From the NCBI RefSeq assembly GCF_023028105.1, contig NZ_CP095491.1, forward strand, positions 2,976,001-3,040,000: a stretch of 64,000 nt of DNA. Reading direction: 5' to 3'. Positions 1-8,186 of the stretch are shown here, one piece after another (position 1 is the first letter of the stretch; every line of letters starts with the position of its first letter). The stretch comes from Halosolutus gelatinilyticus (lineage in GTDB: Archaea > Halobacteriota > Halobacteria > Halobacteriales > Natrialbaceae). The position numbers and the translations under genes were made by a program. The notes beneath the pieces were generated by a model. The model worked only from the letters and a program-made list of their open reading frames with translations. It was not told the DNA's origin and did not search any database.

Positions 1-489
1 GGCCTCGTCGGGTCGAGCTACCACGCCGAAACCACTGACCGCGAGGCGATCCGCGCGATCGTCAACAACGACGGCGTCGTCGGCGACCGCACGCTCTCGT
101 TCACCACCCACGGCTTCGAAGCCCTCGAACGGGCCGCGACCGACATCGCGGATCGGTACGACCACCCGATCGAGACGGTGCCCGAACTCGGCCCCCACAG
201 CGACCACTGGCCGTTCGTCCGGTGGGGCGTCCCCGGCTACCACGTCTCCTCGACCTCGGACGAGGTCGGCCGCGGCTGGGGCCACACTCACGCCGACACC
301 CTCGACAAACTCGAGTCGCGCACGCTGCGCGAGCAGGCGATCCTCCTGACCGACCTCGTCGTCGAACTCGCCGATTCGGAGACGGCGATCGAGCACCGCG
401 ATCCGGAGGCGATAGTCGAAGACCTCGAAGAGCAGGATCTCGCCGAAGGCATGCGGATCACCGGCGACTGGCCCTACGACGAGTTGTAA
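1..489 (+). CDS. M28-family metallopeptidase, C-terminal part
   Basis: The window opens inside this gene; 162 codons up to a TAA stop are visible. The frame contains HSDHWPF followed by GWGHTHADTLDKL, which resembles the C-terminal part of zinc-dependent M28 aminopeptidases, where a His near the end of the catalytic domain is a metal ligand. The tail is acidic, as in haloarchaeal proteins. The N-terminal metal ligands lie outside the window, so the exact subgroup (aminopeptidase Y/S type or carboxypeptidase-like) cannot be decided. A dispersed repeat starts about 50 nt after the stop. Confidence 0.8.
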   Translation, partial: GLVGSSYHAETTDREAIRAIVNNDGVVGDRTLSFTTHGFEALERAATDIADRYDHPIETVPELGPHSDHWPFVRWGVPGYHVSSTSDEVGRGWGHTHADTLDKLESRTLREQAILLTDLVVELADSETAIEHRDPEAIVEDLEEQDLAEGMRITGDWPYDEL

Positions 490-540
490 CGGCCTCACTT
501 CGTTCGGTCAGTGCTTGCTGCGCCCGTCTTTATGAGACTG

Positions 541-772
541 GCATCCCCTTTCATTCCCGCCCCAGTAGCAGACCGATCAGCCGGCACGGGTGGGAATGAA
601 AGGGGCTGGCGCGCTCGATCCGGTGAGACGACGCAAGCACCGCAGGACGGAGTTCGAGGAGCGTGGTTCGAGACGCCTTCGGCGTCTCGTCATCACGAGA
701 GAGCTTCGCTCTCTCGAACGACAGCGAGTCACAACTGGTCGAGCACGCCAGGGGCTTTCGCGGTGTTACCAA
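541..772. repeat. Dispersed repeat, copy A (hairpin-rich)
   Basis: This copy begins with an arm CCCCTTTCATTCCCGCCCC that is nearly complementary to GGGTGGGAATGAAAGGGG some 45 nt later. It shares several blocks with a second copy at 14459-14628: the GGGAATGAAAGGGGCTG block, then GACGACGCAAGCACCGCAGG, and a closing block CAGGGGCTTTC..GGTGTT. Between the blocks this copy alone carries two perfect 21-nt hairpins (669-689 and 696-716). It lies in the gap between the peptidase and the NAD-kinase-like gene and has no coding signature. It could be a non-autonomous mobile repeat or a structured RNA. Confidence 0.65.
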
Positions 773-858
773 CGATCCAAGTCGATGGAACGCGCTATGC
801 GAATGCGGCAACGACGAATAACCGCACCCTTTTGAACGATCGGTGTGAACTGGGGGAC

Positions 859-1671
859 ATGGATTCCGCCGCGTGGCTGGCGGGCGACGATCCGATCGTC
901 GGAATCGTCGACGCCGAAACGGATGCGACGGGCCCGCAGTCCGGCGGCGAGGGCGTCGAGGCGGTCGAGGCGATCGCGGCCGCGCTCGACGATCGCGAGG
1001 CTGAGTTGGTGACCGGGGCCGCCGAAGACGTCCTCTCAGCGAGGCCGTCGCTGCTGGTCACGATCGGCGAGCGGGCGCTGACGACCATCGCCCGGACGGA
1101 GCCCGACGTTCCGGTCCTTCCGGCGGGCACCGTACCGGGAATCGAGGCGGTCGATCGAACCGATCTCGACGCGGCGATCGCGGCGGCGCTCGACGGCGAG
1201 GCGATCGAACGACCCAGACCGGTACTCGGCGTCGAACTGGCGTCCCGATCGGCGACCGCTCGCGATCGAGCGCTGTTCGACGTCACGCTCGTCACCGCCG
1301 AACCGGCCCGCATCTCCGAATACGCGATCACCAGTCGCGACGATCCGATCGCCCGGTTTCGGGCCGACGGCGTCGTCGTCGCGACGGCGGCCGGCAGCCA
1401 CGGCTACGCCCGGGCCGTTGACGCGCCACAGCTCTCGCCGGCGGTCGACGCCGTCGCGGTCTCGCCGATCGCCCCGTTCGTGACCGATACGCGGCGGTGG
1501 GTGCTCCCCGACGACGACGTCGTGCTCACCGTCGAACGCGACGAGGGAGACGTTCGGCTGCTTGCCGACGATCGGGCCGTGGGGACGGTCGCCGCCGACG
1601 CGAGCGTCTCGGTGGGCGTCGACGGGACGCTCTCGACGCTCGTCGTTTCCGGGAACGAACGCGACTCGTAG
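859..1671 (+). CDS. NAD(+) kinase-like protein, catalytic motif degenerate
   Basis: A 270-aa protein with the two-part NAD kinase layout. The C-terminal half has VVVATAAGSHGYARA in the place of the family's TGSTAY segment, then SPIAPFVTDTRRWVLP, matching the tPi.PhsL..Rp.vlp strand of the family. In the N-terminal half the usual GGDGT loop appears as VTIGERALTTI, so the catalytic Asp is missing. The ATG at 859 is chosen because the open frame further upstream runs through the dispersed repeat. It probably binds a nucleotide but may not phosphorylate NAD; this is inference. Confidence 0.7.
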   Translation: MDSAAWLAGDDPIVGIVDAETDATGPQSGGEGVEAVEAIAAALDDREAELVTGAAEDVLSARPSLLVTIGERALTTIARTEPDVPVLPAGTVPGIEAVDRTDLDAAIAAALDGEAIERPRPVLGVELASRSATARDRALFDVTLVTAEPARISEYAITSRDDPIARFRADGVVVATAAGSHGYARAVDAPQLSPAVDAVAVSPIAPFVTDTRRWVLPDDDVVLTVERDEGDVRLLADDRAVGTVAADASVSVGVDGTLSTLVVSGNERDS

Positions 1672-1794
1672 GCGACTTATAGTCCGCCGTCCGGACTCGG
1701 CGGTGCTCGGGGCGATCGGGGCGAAAAAACGTACGAGCGCCGGCGGTCGTCAGGTCGTCGATCGCGGGTCGCGATCGCGATAGATTCTGGCGCG

Positions 1795-2046
1795 TTAACT
1801 GTTGTACGGTTCCTCGTCCCGATGGTGGTCCGGGTTCGCGTTCTCGAGAGCGTCGTCCTCCCGATCGACCGACTTGTGTTCGATGTCCTGTCGGCGCTGC
1901 TCCTCGTCTTGCCGTTCGCGGGCTTCTTTCTCCTCCTCAGTGAGCTCCTCGTCCTCCTCGGCGTCGGGATCCTCGTGGGCCAGTTCGACGTCCCGACCGT
2001 GCTCCTCTTTCCCGGTCTCGCGGCGCTCGTCGCTGTTATTGGACAT
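1795..2046 (-). CDS. Small highly charged hypothetical protein
   Basis: An 83-aa protein beginning MSNNSDERRETGKEEHG and made almost entirely of Glu, Asp, Arg, Lys and Gln, with a central run of E/D/K residues predicted to be helical or disordered. No catalytic motif or membrane segment is visible. It lies about 110 nt downstream of the endonuclease III gene on the same strand and could share its transcript. The start is the first ATG after which composition becomes halophilic-acidic; the open frame upstream of it has an unlikely Ser/Arg-rich composition. Function unknown. Confidence 0.6.
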   Translation of the reverse strand: MSNNSDERRETGKEEHGRDVELAHEDPDAEEDEELTEEEKEARERQDEEQRRQDIEHKSVDREDDALENANPDHHRDEEPYNS

Positions 2047-2155
2047 TGTGATCCCATCCGATGGTACCAGCGATCTCCGAAAAGGCGTTGGGCTTGCACA
2101 GGTCGGCGTCGCAATGTACGAGCCGAACCCGCGGTCTTCCGACGATTTCGATCGA

Positions 2156-2839
2156 CTACCAGGGCTCGCCCGAGGCGAGGTCGATCTCGCTGTCACCCTT
2201 CTCGGAGGGGCAGATGTCCGCGAGCACGCAGTCCGCACAGTCCGGGTTCCGGGCCGTACAGGTCGCCCGTCCGTGGTCGATACAAAGGTGGGTGAACTGC
2301 TGCCAGTAGCCCTCGGGGACGATCTCCATCAGGTCTCGCTCGATCGTCTCCGGGCGCGCCTCCTCGGTGAGCCCGAGTCGGCGCGAGAGTCGCTGGACGT
2401 GCGTATCGACGACGATCCCCTCGACGACGTCGTGCCCGTGCTGGAGGACGACGTTTGCCGTCTTGCGACCGACGCCCGACAGGTCGGTCAACTCGTCCAT
2501 CGTGTCCGGAACCTCGCCGTCGTGCTCCTCGACGATCGTCTCGCAGGCGCTGCGGATGTACTTCGCCTTGTTGTTGTAGTAGGTGATCGAACTCAAATCC
2601 TCCGCGAGTTCCTCCTGGGGCGCGTTCGCGTAGTCTTCGGGTCCGTTGTACTTCTCGAAGAGGTGGTTCGTCTCCGTGTTGACGCGCTCGTCCGTACACT
2701 GGGCGGAGAGGATCACCGCGATCAGCAACTCGAGTCGGTTCGAGTACCGCAGCGAGATCGTCGAATCGGGGTACGCCTCCTCGAGCCGATCGACGATTTC
2801 CTCGGCCTGCTCGCGCCGCGTCTCCAGTGGGGTTCCCAT
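2156..2839 (-). CDS. nth: Endonuclease III (DNA glycosylase/AP lyase)
   Basis: A 227-aa base-excision repair enzyme that removes oxidised pyrimidines and nicks at the abasic site. The helix-hairpin-helix LSGVGRKTANVVL carries the catalytic Lys, VDTHVQRL carries the catalytic Asp, and the C-terminus has a C-x6-C-x2-C-x5-C ligand set for a [4Fe-4S] cluster (CTARNPDCADCVLADIC). The early stretch LLIAVILSAQCTDERVN is also typical. Length fits the family. The gene is transcribed away from the coiled-coil gene at 3095. Confidence 0.97.
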   Translation of the reverse strand: MGTPLETRREQAEEIVDRLEEAYPDSTISLRYSNRLELLIAVILSAQCTDERVNTETNHLFEKYNGPEDYANAPQEELAEDLSSITYYNNKAKYIRSACETIVEEHDGEVPDTMDELTDLSGVGRKTANVVLQHGHDVVEGIVVDTHVQRLSRRLGLTEEARPETIERDLMEIVPEGYWQQFTHLCIDHGRATCTARNPDCADCVLADICPSEKGDSEIDLASGEPW

Positions 2840-3094
2840 AGACGACTGCTAGGATTCTCGTCGTTTGAGCGTTCGGATTCCGCGTCGACGCGGCCGGCGG
2901 CCGCCGACAGGTATCATAGGCCCAGGCGGTGTAAAATGTCGATTCAATGCCATTTGTATCAGATCGTGGAACACTATTATTATTCCGACCTCCGTATCGG
3001 TCAAAACGACCCGCGCGACGAGTTCCGGCCGATCGGCCGGCGCGAGATCGGAGCTCGAACGGGATCCGAGGAGCGGCGGAAGGGTGACCAAGGC

Positions 3095-4231
3095 ATGACC
3101 ACGCACGACGACACGCTCGAAGCGAAATGGCAATCGGGACAGCACGGTTCGCTCGTCGACGCACTGCTGGCCGAACTCAAGAACGATCAGGCGGGGGCCA
3201 GGCGGGCAGCGCTCAGACTGGCGCTCAACATCGACGCCGGCGTACAACGGACGACCGAGGCGGACCACGCGCCGGTCGACACGGGGGACGCGTCGGCCGA
3301 GGCGGGAGACGCGCCGATCGTCGAGGGAACGCGAACCCACAACGACGTCCGCATCGAACGGTTGCAATCGACCGTCGAATCGCTCGCGGCCTACACCGAC
3401 GCGCTCGAGGCGTTTCTCGACGAAAACGGGACGGCAGAGACCGTCCTCGCGGACGTCCAGGACGGACTCGACCGGGCGCGGGACGACGTCGAGACGCTGG
3501 AGGCGGAGCTCGCGACCCTCGAGCGGACAGGGGACGACCGGGACGACCGCCTCGCGGATCTCGCGGCGGACGTCGAATCGATCGACGACGCGATCGTCCG
3601 ACTCGACGATCGAACGGCGGATCTCGAGACGGCGACCGCGGAACTCGAAGCTGACGTGCGCGAGCGGCGCGACGCGATCGACGCGTCGATCGAGGACCTC
3701 GAGACCGAACTCGATTCGGTCGCCGACGAGGTGGCCTCGCGAGCCGACGCGATCGAAACGCGGACCGAGACGCTCGAGGGCCGAACCGAGACGCTCGCGG
3801 ATCGGGTCGACGAGGTCGAATCGACCCTCGAGTCGCGAACGGAGGCGCTCGAATCGACGGTCACCGACCTCGAGTCGACGATCGACGATCGGCTGCTGGA
3901 ACTGCGGACCGCCCTCGAAAGCGACGTTCGGAACCTCGAAGCCGACCTGATCGACGTCGACGAGGAGCTGCGTTCGGAGCTCGATCGGGTCGAGAAGCGC
4001 CTCGAAGAGCGTCTGGACGCGTTCAAAACGGAGGTCGACGACGAACTCGCCGCGGTCGAGGACGCGCTCGACCAGGGGACGGCCGCGGAGATGCTCGACG
4101 AGGCGACGACCGAACTCGAAACCGAGTTCGACGAATCGATCGACGACCTCGAGGGCGAACTCGCGTCGATCGCGACCGACCTCGAAGCCCTCGAGGAGTG
4201 GCGCCGGTCCCTCGAAACGGCGCTCAGCTGA
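3095..4231 (+). CDS. Long coiled-coil protein
   Basis: A 378-aa acidic protein. Residues 1-75 form a small N-terminal part (KWQSGQHGSLVDALLAEL), followed from about residue 85 to the end by nearly continuous heptads (repeated LE..LE, TETLEGRTETLADRVDEVE). This predicts a rod of over 250 residues, perhaps 40 nm long. There is no transmembrane segment or enzymatic motif. The ATG at 3095 follows a purine-rich AAGGGTG stretch, and an AT-rich element (CTATTATTATTCC, about 2975) could be its promoter. SMC-hinge and ATPase motifs are absent, so it is not an SMC. A structural or scaffolding role is only inference. Confidence 0.75.
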   Translation: MTTHDDTLEAKWQSGQHGSLVDALLAELKNDQAGARRAALRLALNIDAGVQRTTEADHAPVDTGDASAEAGDAPIVEGTRTHNDVRIERLQSTVESLAAYTDALEAFLDENGTAETVLADVQDGLDRARDDVETLEAELATLERTGDDRDDRLADLAADVESIDDAIVRLDDRTADLETATAELEADVRERRDAIDASIEDLETELDSVADEVASRADAIETRTETLEGRTETLADRVDEVESTLESRTEALESTVTDLESTIDDRLLELRTALESDVRNLEADLIDVDEELRSELDRVEKRLEERLDAFKTEVDDELAAVEDALDQGTAAEMLDEATTELETEFDESIDDLEGELASIATDLEALEEWRRSLETALS

Positions 4232-4286
4232 GCGCGTCGGGCACCGATCGGATCGATCGCCGGACGAGAGCGTCGGATGCCGTGAC

Positions 4287-4294
4287 CTTTAAGC
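4287..4294 (+). promoter_or_regulatory. TATA box of mvaD
   Basis: CTTTAAGC lies about 27-30 nt before the ATG at 4318, the spacing expected for a haloarchaeal leaderless transcript. Confidence 0.55.
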
Positions 4295-4317
4295 GGTCGT
4301 CATGCGCGTATGCGGAT

Positions 4318-5301
4318 ATGAAAGCCACGGCCATGGCCCACCCGATTCAGGGGCTGGTCAAGTATCACGGGATGCGCGACGAGATCGAACGGCTCCCGTA
4401 CCACGACAGCATCAGCCTCTGTACGGCGCCGAGTCACACGCGAACCACCGTCGAGTTCTCGATGGACTACGACGAGGACACCTTCGTCGTCGACGGCGAG
4501 GAACTCGACGGTCGGGCCTACGAGCGCGTCGCGGCCGTCGTCGAGAAGGCCCGCGGGATGTCCGACGCCGCCCACACGGTCTACCCCATTCGACTGGAAA
4601 GCGAGAACAGCTTCCCCTCGAACGTCGGCCTCGGGTCTTCCTCGTCCGGATTCGCCGCCGCGGCCGTGGCGCTCGCCGACGCCGCGGAACTCGACGTCTC
4701 CACGGGCGACGTCTCGACGATCGCCCGCGTCGGCTCGGCCTCCGCCGCTCGGGCGGTCACCGGCGCTTTCTCGCAGTTGCACACGGGGCTCAACGACGAG
4801 GACTGTCGCTCCCGGCGCATCCCGACTGACCTCCACGAGGAGCTGAAGATCGTCGTCGGGCTCGTCCCCTACCACAAGGAGACCGAGGACGCCCACGAGG
4901 AGGCCGCCGACAGCCACATGTTCCAGGCCCGCAACGCCCACATCCACGGCCAGATCGCCGAGATGCGTGACGCCCTCCGGAACAACGACTTCGATCGGGC
5001 GTTCGGACTCGCCGAGCAGGACTCGCTCTCGCTCGCGGCTACGACGATGACCGGCCCCTCGGGGTGGATCTACTGGCAGCCCGCGACGCTGGCGATCTTC
5101 AACCGCGTCCGCGAACTCCGCGAGGAGGAGGGCATCCCGGCGTACTTCTCGACCGACACCGGCGCCAGCGTCTACGTCAACACCACCGAGGAACACGCCG
5201 ATCGCGTCGAGGAGGAGATCTCCGACTGCGGCGTCTCGACGACCGTCTGGAACGTCGGCGGTCCCGCGCGCCTGCTCGACGACGACGAGCATCTGTTTTA
5301 A
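4318..5301 (+). CDS. mvaD: Phosphomevalonate decarboxylase (GHMP family)
   Basis: A 327-aa GHMP-fold decarboxylase. It has KYHGMRDE near the N-terminus, an ATP loop PSNVGLGSSSSGFAAAAVAL, a Ser/Ala-rich segment GSASAARAVTGAF, and a C-terminal FSTDTGASVYV strand. In Haloferax volcanii the homologue is known to act on mevalonate 5-phosphate, giving isopentenyl phosphate in the archaeal alternate mevalonate route; I infer the same here. The product feeds isoprenoid lipid synthesis together with the UbiA prenyltransferase at 51180. The ATG at 4318 fits the TATA spacing. Confidence 0.92.
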   Translation: MKATAMAHPIQGLVKYHGMRDEIERLPYHDSISLCTAPSHTRTTVEFSMDYDEDTFVVDGEELDGRAYERVAAVVEKARGMSDAAHTVYPIRLESENSFPSNVGLGSSSSGFAAAAVALADAAELDVSTGDVSTIARVGSASAARAVTGAFSQLHTGLNDEDCRSRRIPTDLHEELKIVVGLVPYHKETEDAHEEAADSHMFQARNAHIHGQIAEMRDALRNNDFDRAFGLAEQDSLSLAATTMTGPSGWIYWQPATLAIFNRVRELREEEGIPAYFSTDTGASVYVNTTEEHADRVEEEISDCGVSTTVWNVGGPARLLDDDEHLF

Positions 5302-5332
5302 CGGCTCGAGCGGCGCGATCTCGTCCCAGCTA

Positions 5333-5780
5333 TTACGCTCGCAGGGTGTAGACGTTGCCGTCCGTTCCGACGTACAGCGTCTCTCCCGCGATCGGCACCA
5401 CTGCGGACGACCGGTTTCGGCGTTCAGTGCGACGGGTTCCTCGTCCGTTCGGACGACCGTCGTCTCCTCGGCGGCGACCACCGATCGAATCACGTTCGCA
5501 GTAGTCTCGTACGTTCAGGCGATCGAATGGGCGTCCTTGGGCGGCGTCGGGTACGGATTGTGGCTCGTCCGCGCCCGACCGTAGTCGGCCATCGGCCACT
5601 GTGCGGGCTGTGGATGCCAGTCGGCCGGAACCCGGCGGTCCGGCGATCCGGTGGTCCGAGACGTCGTTCCCGAAGCCGCGTTCGAACCGCGGTACAGCCG
5701 GCGAGCGCCCCGGTCAACGGCGTGGACACGGCGAGCACCTCGCGGCGTGAGCGACTAGCGGACACTGTCGATCCGTTCAA
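5333..5780 (-). pseudogene. Decayed PQQ-like beta-propeller lipoprotein gene
   Basis: Pieces of a WD/PQQ-repeat protein appear in all three reverse frames. The N-terminal piece has a signal-like stretch ending in the lipobox GALAGC. The next piece, in another frame, reads WPMADYGRARTSHNPY, typical of the first blade. A third reads VVAAEETTVVRTDEEPVALNAETG. The last, after another frame change, ends GETLYVGTDGNVYTLRA and a stop. The total is far shorter than the usual 350-450 aa. The gene is therefore both deleted and frameshifted. Confidence 0.7.
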
Positions 5781-5845
5781 ACTGCTATTATTTAGTTCTT
5801 GTAACCTACCGTATCGGGACCGCGCTTCCGGTTTCCGAGGACACT

Positions 5846-7048
5846 ATGCGACTCGAGCCCCTACTCCTCCCCATGCACGTCGTCGCGCTCGGCGCGGGCT
5901 ACGCAGGCCTGACCTTGACGCGATTGCTCGAGGACGACCTCCCCAAGGGGGTCGACCTCACGCTGGTCAATGAGTCGCCGGATCACCTCGTCCAGCACGA
6001 ACTGCACCGCGTCGTTCGGCGGCCGGAGCTCGCGACGGCGATCACCGTCTCGCTGCCGCAGGTGCTCGAGCGGGCGGCCGTCCGCGTCGCTCGCGTCGAA
6101 GACGTCGACCGCGAGGAGCGCGTCGTCTCGCTCTCGAGCGGCGCCCTCGAGTACGACGTCGCGGCGATCTGTCTCGGCGCGCAGACCGCCTACTACGATC
6201 TCGAGGGCGTGCGCGAGCACGCGACGCCGCTCAAGCGGCTCTCGCACGCGATCCGGATTCGATCGCGGGCGCTCGAGGTGATCCGATCGGCCGCCGCCGG
6301 CCGCATCGTCGTCGGCGGCGCCGGCCTCTCCGGCGTCCAGGTCGCCGGCGAGTTAGCCGCGCTCGTCGACGAGGAGTACGGCGACGCGACGATCACCGTC
6401 CTCGAGCAACTCGACAGCGTCGCGCCGGGCTTCCCGTCGAACTTCCAGCGGGCGGTTCGGTCGGCGCTCGAGGAACAGGGGGTCGAGGTGCGAACCGAGG
6501 CGCCCGTCCTGCGGGCCGACGAGACGCACGTCCACCTCGAGTCGGGCGAGCGAGTCCCGTACGATCAGTTCGTCTGGACCGGCGGCATCCGCGGCTCGGA
6601 CGCGCTGGCGCGCGAGCGGCCGGCTGTCGAGAGCGACCTGCGCCTCGACGAGCGGACGTTCGCGCTCGGCGACGCGGTTCGCGTGACCGACGCCGACGGG
6701 GAGCCGGTCCCCGCGAGCGCGCAGGCGGCGGTGCGCGAGGCGCGGACGGTCGCCGAGAACATCTCCCGCGTGGTGACCGCGGAACGCGACGAGGCGGCCG
6801 GAACCGCGACCGTGGACGACTCGGTCCTCGAGTTCGAGCCGTTCGCGTTCGACTCGCCGGGCTGGCTGGTCAGCGTCGGCGACGACGCCGTCGCGCAGGT
6901 CGGCCCCGCCGTCGTCACGGGGAAACCCGCGAAGGCCCTCAAGGAAACCGTCGGCTTCGGGTACCTCTCGTCGGTCGGCGCCGTCGGTAACGCGACCGGA
7001 CGAGCCTATCGCGAGTTCGTCTCGCGGCGGTTCGGTCGGGAGGACTAG
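5846..7048 (+). CDS. Type II NADH dehydrogenase-like FAD oxidoreductase
   Basis: A 400-aa pyridine nucleotide-disulfide family protein. An N-terminal FAD-binding Rossmann motif (VVALGAGYAGLTLTRLLE) is followed by a second dinucleotide fold (IVVGGAGLSGVQVAGELAAL), then a late FAD segment with RLDERTFALGDAVRV and a C-terminal membrane-association region. The order matches Ndh-2 and related sulfide:quinone-type enzymes, but no redox-active Cys pair is visible, which favours NADH:quinone activity. The ATG at 5846 has a GAGG box 5 nt upstream; ATG 5873 is the alternative. Confidence 0.85.
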   Translation: MRLEPLLLPMHVVALGAGYAGLTLTRLLEDDLPKGVDLTLVNESPDHLVQHELHRVVRRPELATAITVSLPQVLERAAVRVARVEDVDREERVVSLSSGALEYDVAAICLGAQTAYYDLEGVREHATPLKRLSHAIRIRSRALEVIRSAAAGRIVVGGAGLSGVQVAGELAALVDEEYGDATITVLEQLDSVAPGFPSNFQRAVRSALEEQGVEVRTEAPVLRADETHVHLESGERVPYDQFVWTGGIRGSDALARERPAVESDLRLDERTFALGDAVRVTDADGEPVPASAQAAVREARTVAENISRVVTAERDEAAGTATVDDSVLEFEPFAFDSPGWLVSVGDDAVAQVGPAVVTGKPAKALKETVGFGYLSSVGAVGNATGRAYREFVSRRFGRED

Positions 7049-7058
7049 GCGTCCGCCG

Positions 7059-8081
7059 CTACTCGAGCGAGATGACGACCTTCCCCTGGTGTTCGCCGGC
7101 GTCGACGTACCGGTAGGCCTCGCGGACCTCGTCCTCCGCGACGCCGAAGGTGCGGTCGATCACCGGCTCGAGTTCGGCAGCAGCGATCGCCTCGGTCATC
7201 CGGTCGAACATCGCGCGGCTGCCGACGCCCATCGATCCCCTGACGGTGAGCGCCTTCTGGAGGATCGGGCCGGGATGGACCTGTCCCTCTGGGCCGGAGA
7301 GGACGCCGATCAGGTGGACGGTGCCGTCGAACGCGGCCGCCTCGATCGACTGCTGGAGCGTGCCCGGCCCGCCGACCTCGACGACGTGATCGACGCCGCC
7401 GGTCTCCTCGTGGACGGCCTCGCCCCATTCGGGCGTCTCCTCGTAATTCAGCGTCCACGTCGCGCCGAGGTCGCGGGCGCGCTCGAGTTTGTCGTCGCTC
7501 GAGGAGGTGACGAAGACGTCGGCCCCTCGCATCGTCGCGAACTGGAGTGCGAACGTCGAGACGCCGCCGGTACCGAGCGCGAGGACGCGCTCGTCGGCGC
7601 CGAGATCCCCTTCCTCGACGAGTTCGCGCCACGCGGTCAGGCCGGCGCAGGTGAGCGTCGCGCCCTGCTCGTACGAGAGGTGTTCGGGGAGCACGGCGAG
7701 GCTCTCCGCCGGGAAGGTGGCGTACTCGGCCAGCGTCCCGTCGACGTTGCCGCCAGTGGTCCGCGCGACTTTCTCGAGCGCGACGGGACCGTCGATCCAG
7801 TCGGGGGCGAACGGCGTCGCGACGCGGTCGCCGTCCGAGAGCCGCTCGACGTCGTCGCCGACCGCGACCACCTCGCCGGCGCCGTCGCAGAGCGGGACGA
7901 CCGGCAGTTCCGCGCCCGGATACGCGAGGTCCTCGCGGGCGATGGCCAGATCGCGGTAGTTCAGCGACGCCGCGCGCAGCTCGACGAGCGCCTCGTCGGC
8001 GTCCGGCTCCGGCCGGTCGCGTTCGGTCTGGACGACGCCCGAGTAGTCGCTCGTGGGTTCTTGCACTTCGTAGGCCTTCAT
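7059..8081 (-). CDS. Zinc-type alcohol dehydrogenase-like (MDR) oxidoreductase
   Basis: A 340-aa medium-chain dehydrogenase/reductase. The catalytic GroES-like domain (SLNYRDLAIAREDLAYPG) lacks the Cys/His set of zinc alcohol dehydrogenases, and the nucleotide fold LALGTGGVSTFALQFATMRG follows at about residue 165. This pattern resembles the quinone oxidoreductase/YhdH branch, which uses NADPH on unsaturated carbonyls. The substrate cannot be told from the sequence. It is convergent with the flavoprotein gene ahead of it, with about 10 nt between the stops. Confidence 0.88.
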   Translation of the reverse strand: MKAYEVQEPTSDYSGVVQTERDRPEPDADEALVELRAASLNYRDLAIAREDLAYPGAELPVVPLCDGAGEVVAVGDDVERLSDGDRVATPFAPDWIDGPVALEKVARTTGGNVDGTLAEYATFPAESLAVLPEHLSYEQGATLTCAGLTAWRELVEEGDLGADERVLALGTGGVSTFALQFATMRGADVFVTSSSDDKLERARDLGATWTLNYEETPEWGEAVHEETGGVDHVVEVGGPGTLQQSIEAAAFDGTVHLIGVLSGPEGQVHPGPILQKALTVRGSMGVGSRAMFDRMTEAIAAAELEPVIDRTFGVAEDEVREAYRYVDAGEHQGKVVISLE

Positions 8082-8186
8082 CGGACGGGAGAAGGAGCGC
8101 GCGAAACTTCGGTCCTCGGTCCGCCGATCGTTTTGCTGGTTCGCTCGGTCCTCAGGTATCGATCTCGCGGGACGCGACCGACTCCG

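Noticed and set aside
1802-3094. A very long forward open frame running into the coiled-coil gene
   Set aside because: The upstream part is antisense to the endonuclease III and small charged protein genes and has unlikely Ser/Arg-rich composition. Only the part from 3095 has coding character.
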